This document shows, one piece after another, positions 61,622 to 64,000 of a stretch of 64,000 bases of DNA (positions within the stretch are counted from its first letter, which is position 1; every line of letters begins with the position of its first letter). This DNA is from Pantoea rodasii. GTDB taxonomy: Bacteria > Pseudomonadota > Gammaproteobacteria > Enterobacterales > Enterobacteriaceae. The stretch lies in contig NZ_MLFP01000011.1 of the NCBI RefSeq assembly GCF_002095465.1, forward strand, positions 81,283 through 145,282, given 5' to 3'. Under the pieces are notes generated by a model. It was not told the origin of the DNA and did not search any database. It saw only the letters and a program-made list of their open reading frames with translations. The translations under genes and the position numbers were made by a program.

Positions 61622-62317
61622 TCACATCATCATGATGACATCATCATCGCCCGGTTTAGCACCGCTAAGCGCCTCGTCGAAATAACGACGCGGAATGGTA
61701 TAACGCAGATGATTCAACGCCAGCTGCATGCTGCGATCGTCAATCGCGTGCGGTAAGTCATCCACCACATCCAGCGTCACATCGCCTCCCAGCGCGGTTA
61801 AGCGCTGCAAAGCGGCCTGAGCATGTTCCAGCGGGATCTGATCATCATAATCACCGTGGATCAGGTGGATGGTATTCCGTGAACTGACGCGCTCCGGCAA
61901 CGTGCTGTAACGACCGCTAAACACAATCGCGCGTCCTGCCAGATCGGCATGGGCTTTGACGCCCTCCAGCACCATGGTGCCACCCTGCGAAAAGCCCACC
62001 AGCGCCGTCGCTTCCGGCCGAACACCCGATGCCTGCTGCCAGTGACGCACCGATTCCACAAACATCGGCATCACGGCATTGACGCCCTGCTGTTCCGAAC
62101 GATCATGCGCGGGAATATCCGCAAACCATTGGCGACCCTGCGGCTCGCTAGCCGGATAGGGCGCACCCACCGACACAACGAACGCTTCCGGAAACGCTTT
62201 GGCAAACCAGTTGCCCACTTGCGCCATCGAATCGGGGTTGTCATTCACGCCGTGATACAGCAAAAACAGCTGCGCAGCGTACGTCGGTTGCTGAACTATT
62301 ACATACCGTAGTGCCAT
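61622..62317 (-). CDS. ypfH: Serine hydrolase YpfH (esterase family)
   Basis: A 231-residue alpha/beta hydrolase of the carboxylesterase/phospholipase (LYPLA-like) type. The nucleophile lies in VGFSQGGTM near residue 111, with the Asp in HGDYDDQIP and His in DDLPHAID. It has esterase activity in E. coli on short acyl esters. It starts at the ATG at 62317, with GGAGG upstream, and converges on ypfN. It matches YpfH in place and length. Confidence 0.92.
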   Translation of the reverse strand: MALRYVIVQQPTYAAQLFLLYHGVNDNPDSMAQVGNWFAKAFPEAFVVSVGAPYPASEPQGRQWFADIPAHDRSEQQGVNAVMPMFVESVRHWQQASGVRPEATALVGFSQGGTMVLEGVKAHADLAGRAIVFSGRYSTLPERVSSRNTIHLIHGDYDDQIPLEHAQAALQRLTALGGDVTLDVVDDLPHAIDDRSMQLALNHLRYTIPRRYFDEALSGAKPGDDDVIMMM

Positions 62318-62390
62318 AAGATCCTCCTCAAATCACTATACGCCGCTGAGGCGGGAGTGATATTGGGAAAATTTGAACGAGATAATGGAT

Positions 62391-64000
62391 TTATTGCAAC
62401 GAAGCGAAGTGCTGCCGCCACTGTTCCGCGCGGCGGATATCGCACTGAATCAACGCCTCAGCCGTCTCCTGGCGTAAGCGTTGCACCACCGCTTTCCTGC
62501 CACTGAGACTCGCTTGTTGGGCTACCTCATTCAGCGAGTGTTTTTGCACGAGGATGGCTTTGAGTAACGGCTGTGGCGATGCGCGCACCAGGCGCTGCAA
62601 CACCGCATAACTTGCTTCATACGGCCGCTGCGCCCAGGCGAATCCTGCCAGCAGCGGCCAGTCATCCTCGTTAAGCGTCTGAGGGTGATCTGCCGTCTCG
62701 AAGGGAAGATCAATAATGTCGCGTAGCCACAGCGCATCACGCGCAAATCGCTGTGCCGCATGCTGCTGTAGTTTTCTCCGGCGGACGTTAAGGCGCGTAT
62801 CGCCATCGCCGCATAACATCCGCTGCTGGCTTCACGCTGTGAGCCGATGCGCACCAGGGTAAATCCACAGCGCTGCCAGAACTGCCACAGCGATTCGGTA
62901 TAGCCAAAACTCACCGACAGAAAATCGCACCCATCGGCCTGCTGATGTGCTGCGGCAACCAGCGCGCTGCCAATACCGCATTGCCGTTGTACGGCTAACA
63001 CGGCGATACGACTGATGCGCTGAGAGCGTAAGGTGGCGGCTTCTGCATATCCCGCATGGGCTGCCAGTGACTGAGCGACCAGATTACCGCGCGGGCGGCG
63101 CAAACCTGCCCAGACCGCTTCTGCCAACGACTTATCCAATCCGCCCTCTTCCACCAGCCACAGCGCACCAGCAATATTTTCCCGGTTACCCGCCAGCCAG
63201 AAGCGCATACCGGGCGCATCCAGCATCCGGCGCAGATCGATGGGAGAAGTGCGATAGTGTGCGCTCGCCAGCAGATGATAACCGGCTTCCAGCACCCCTT
63301 GCTCTGGCGTGGCCGGGAAAATCGTTACCTCGCCCTGAAGTTCGCTTTCTGCCGCATCCTCAAACAGTACGCCCGGCTTAGCCACTGTTCCAGCGGATCG
63401 TTGGCAGACCAGCGCAGCGGTTCATCGAGCTGGAAATGTTGTACATGCGGCAAGGTGGCACAAAAACGCAGCATAAAGCCACGTCCGGTGCCTTCGTAAC
63501 CCTGCACGGTGGTGATCATCAGCACACGGGGAAAACGCTGCACCAATTGCTGCAACAGCGGCGCGGGGATGGCAGCCGCCTCATCAATAATCAGCCACTG
63601 AGCCGACGGAACGCTATCCGCCGCGAGGATGGCATCCGGCGCCATAAAGTGAAAATGCTCACCAGCAAACGCCGCCAGCACGTCTGTCGAGACTTTGGCC
63701 GGCGCCGTCACCAGGCAGTGCTGATTCTGCTGCGCCAGCATCCCGGCCAGCGCCGATTTGCCCCGTCCGCGCGCGGCGGTGATCACCGCCACGCCAGAGG
63801 GCATCGTCATTAGCTGGTGCAGGATCTGCGCCTGCTGCTGCGGAGCCTGGCAGTGCCACTCGGGTAAATCCAGCAGCCCCGGTGTGCGTGCAGGCTGATG
63901 CAACAATGTAGGTGCGCGTACAGGCTGGTGCTGATTCAGCAATGCGGGTGCGTGCACAGGCTGATGCTGATGCAGCAATGCGGGTGCGCGTACAGGCTGG
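62391..64000 (-). CDS. tmcA: tRNA(Met) cytidine acetyltransferase TmcA, 5' end outside window (two apparent 1-base deletions)
   Basis: TmcA acetylates the wobble cytidine of the elongator tRNA-Met. The visible part has the ATPase domain (GRGKSALAG Walker [11 protein letters not shown]), the block [12 protein letters not shown], the GNAT domain and the C-terminal helices. It is split into three frames. Adding a base at 63370 (GGGCG to GGGCGG, minus strand) restores [15 protein letters not shown]. Adding one in the TTTT run at 62772-62775 restores [15 protein letters not shown]. The N-terminal side contains a 12-residue tandem repeat ([12 protein letters not shown]) absent from E. coli TmcA and continuing past the window. 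Both breaks look like sequence errors. Confidence 0.88.
63905..64000. repeat. 36-bp tandem repeat inside tmcA
   Basis: Units at 63905-63940 and 63941-63976, and the first 24 bases of a third at 63977-64000, differ at only a few positions. The unit is a multiple of three and encodes 12 residues of the type QPV(R/H)AP(A/T)LL(H/N)QH. It goes on beyond the right edge. Confidence 0.9.

Overview
The window is chromosomal DNA of an enterobacterium (order Enterobacterales). Most of it follows the gene order around gltX, cys-pts, hemF, talA-tktB, narQ-acrD and dapE known from Escherichia coli. It departs from E. coli by several insertions and losses, and short palindromic repeats of the type GTAGCGGCGCGATTTATCGCGC-like lie between genes. 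I infer a Pantoea or Erwinia relative from memory of such genomes; the sequence alone does not prove the genus.

Layout. 1-1869: end of a cysteine dioxygenase gene and a four-domain rhodanese protein. 2121-6078: two tRNA-Ala, a formate/nitrite-type channel, yfeC, gltX and a tRNA-Val x3/tRNA-Lys operon. 6227-12900: a FlxA-like protein, yfeR/yfeH, ypeB, ligA, zipA, cysZ. 13041-17090: cysK and ptsH-ptsI-crr. 17227-19264: a two-component system not found here in E. coli. 19443-24197: cysM and the sulfate/thiosulfate importer cysPTWA. 24451-33792: yfeY, yfeZ, ypeA, amiA, hemF, maeB, talA, tktB. 33937-36262: ampH and ypfG.

36855-44792 is an accessory, tightly coupled sugar operon: DeoR-type regulator, periplasmic binding protein, ABC ATPase, two permeases, AlsE-like epimerase, ROK kinase and PfkB kinase. 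The order then resumes with nudK, but between nudK and narQ lie a compact periplasmic nitrate reductase cluster (napDABC), ansP and a small DUF1471 protein. narQ-narP, which in relatives senses nitrate/nitrite and controls nap, follows directly. acrD, the 20-codon ypfM, an inserted Fic-domain gene, yffB, dapE, ypfN, ypfH and tmcA (running off the window) complete it.

A key caution: at least ten one-base deletions, mostly in short runs of one base, break or fuse otherwise intact genes (cysteine dioxygenase, zipA, sensor kinase, sugar permeases, napA, ansP, tmcA). Restoring one base at each site gives proteins of normal family length. zipA is essential in E. coli, so these look like sequencing or assembly errors and not pseudogenes. 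Sulfur genes (cysteine dioxygenase, cysZ, cysK, cysM, cysPTWA) and respiratory nitrate genes (napDABC, narQP) are the two main functional themes besides the sugar operon.
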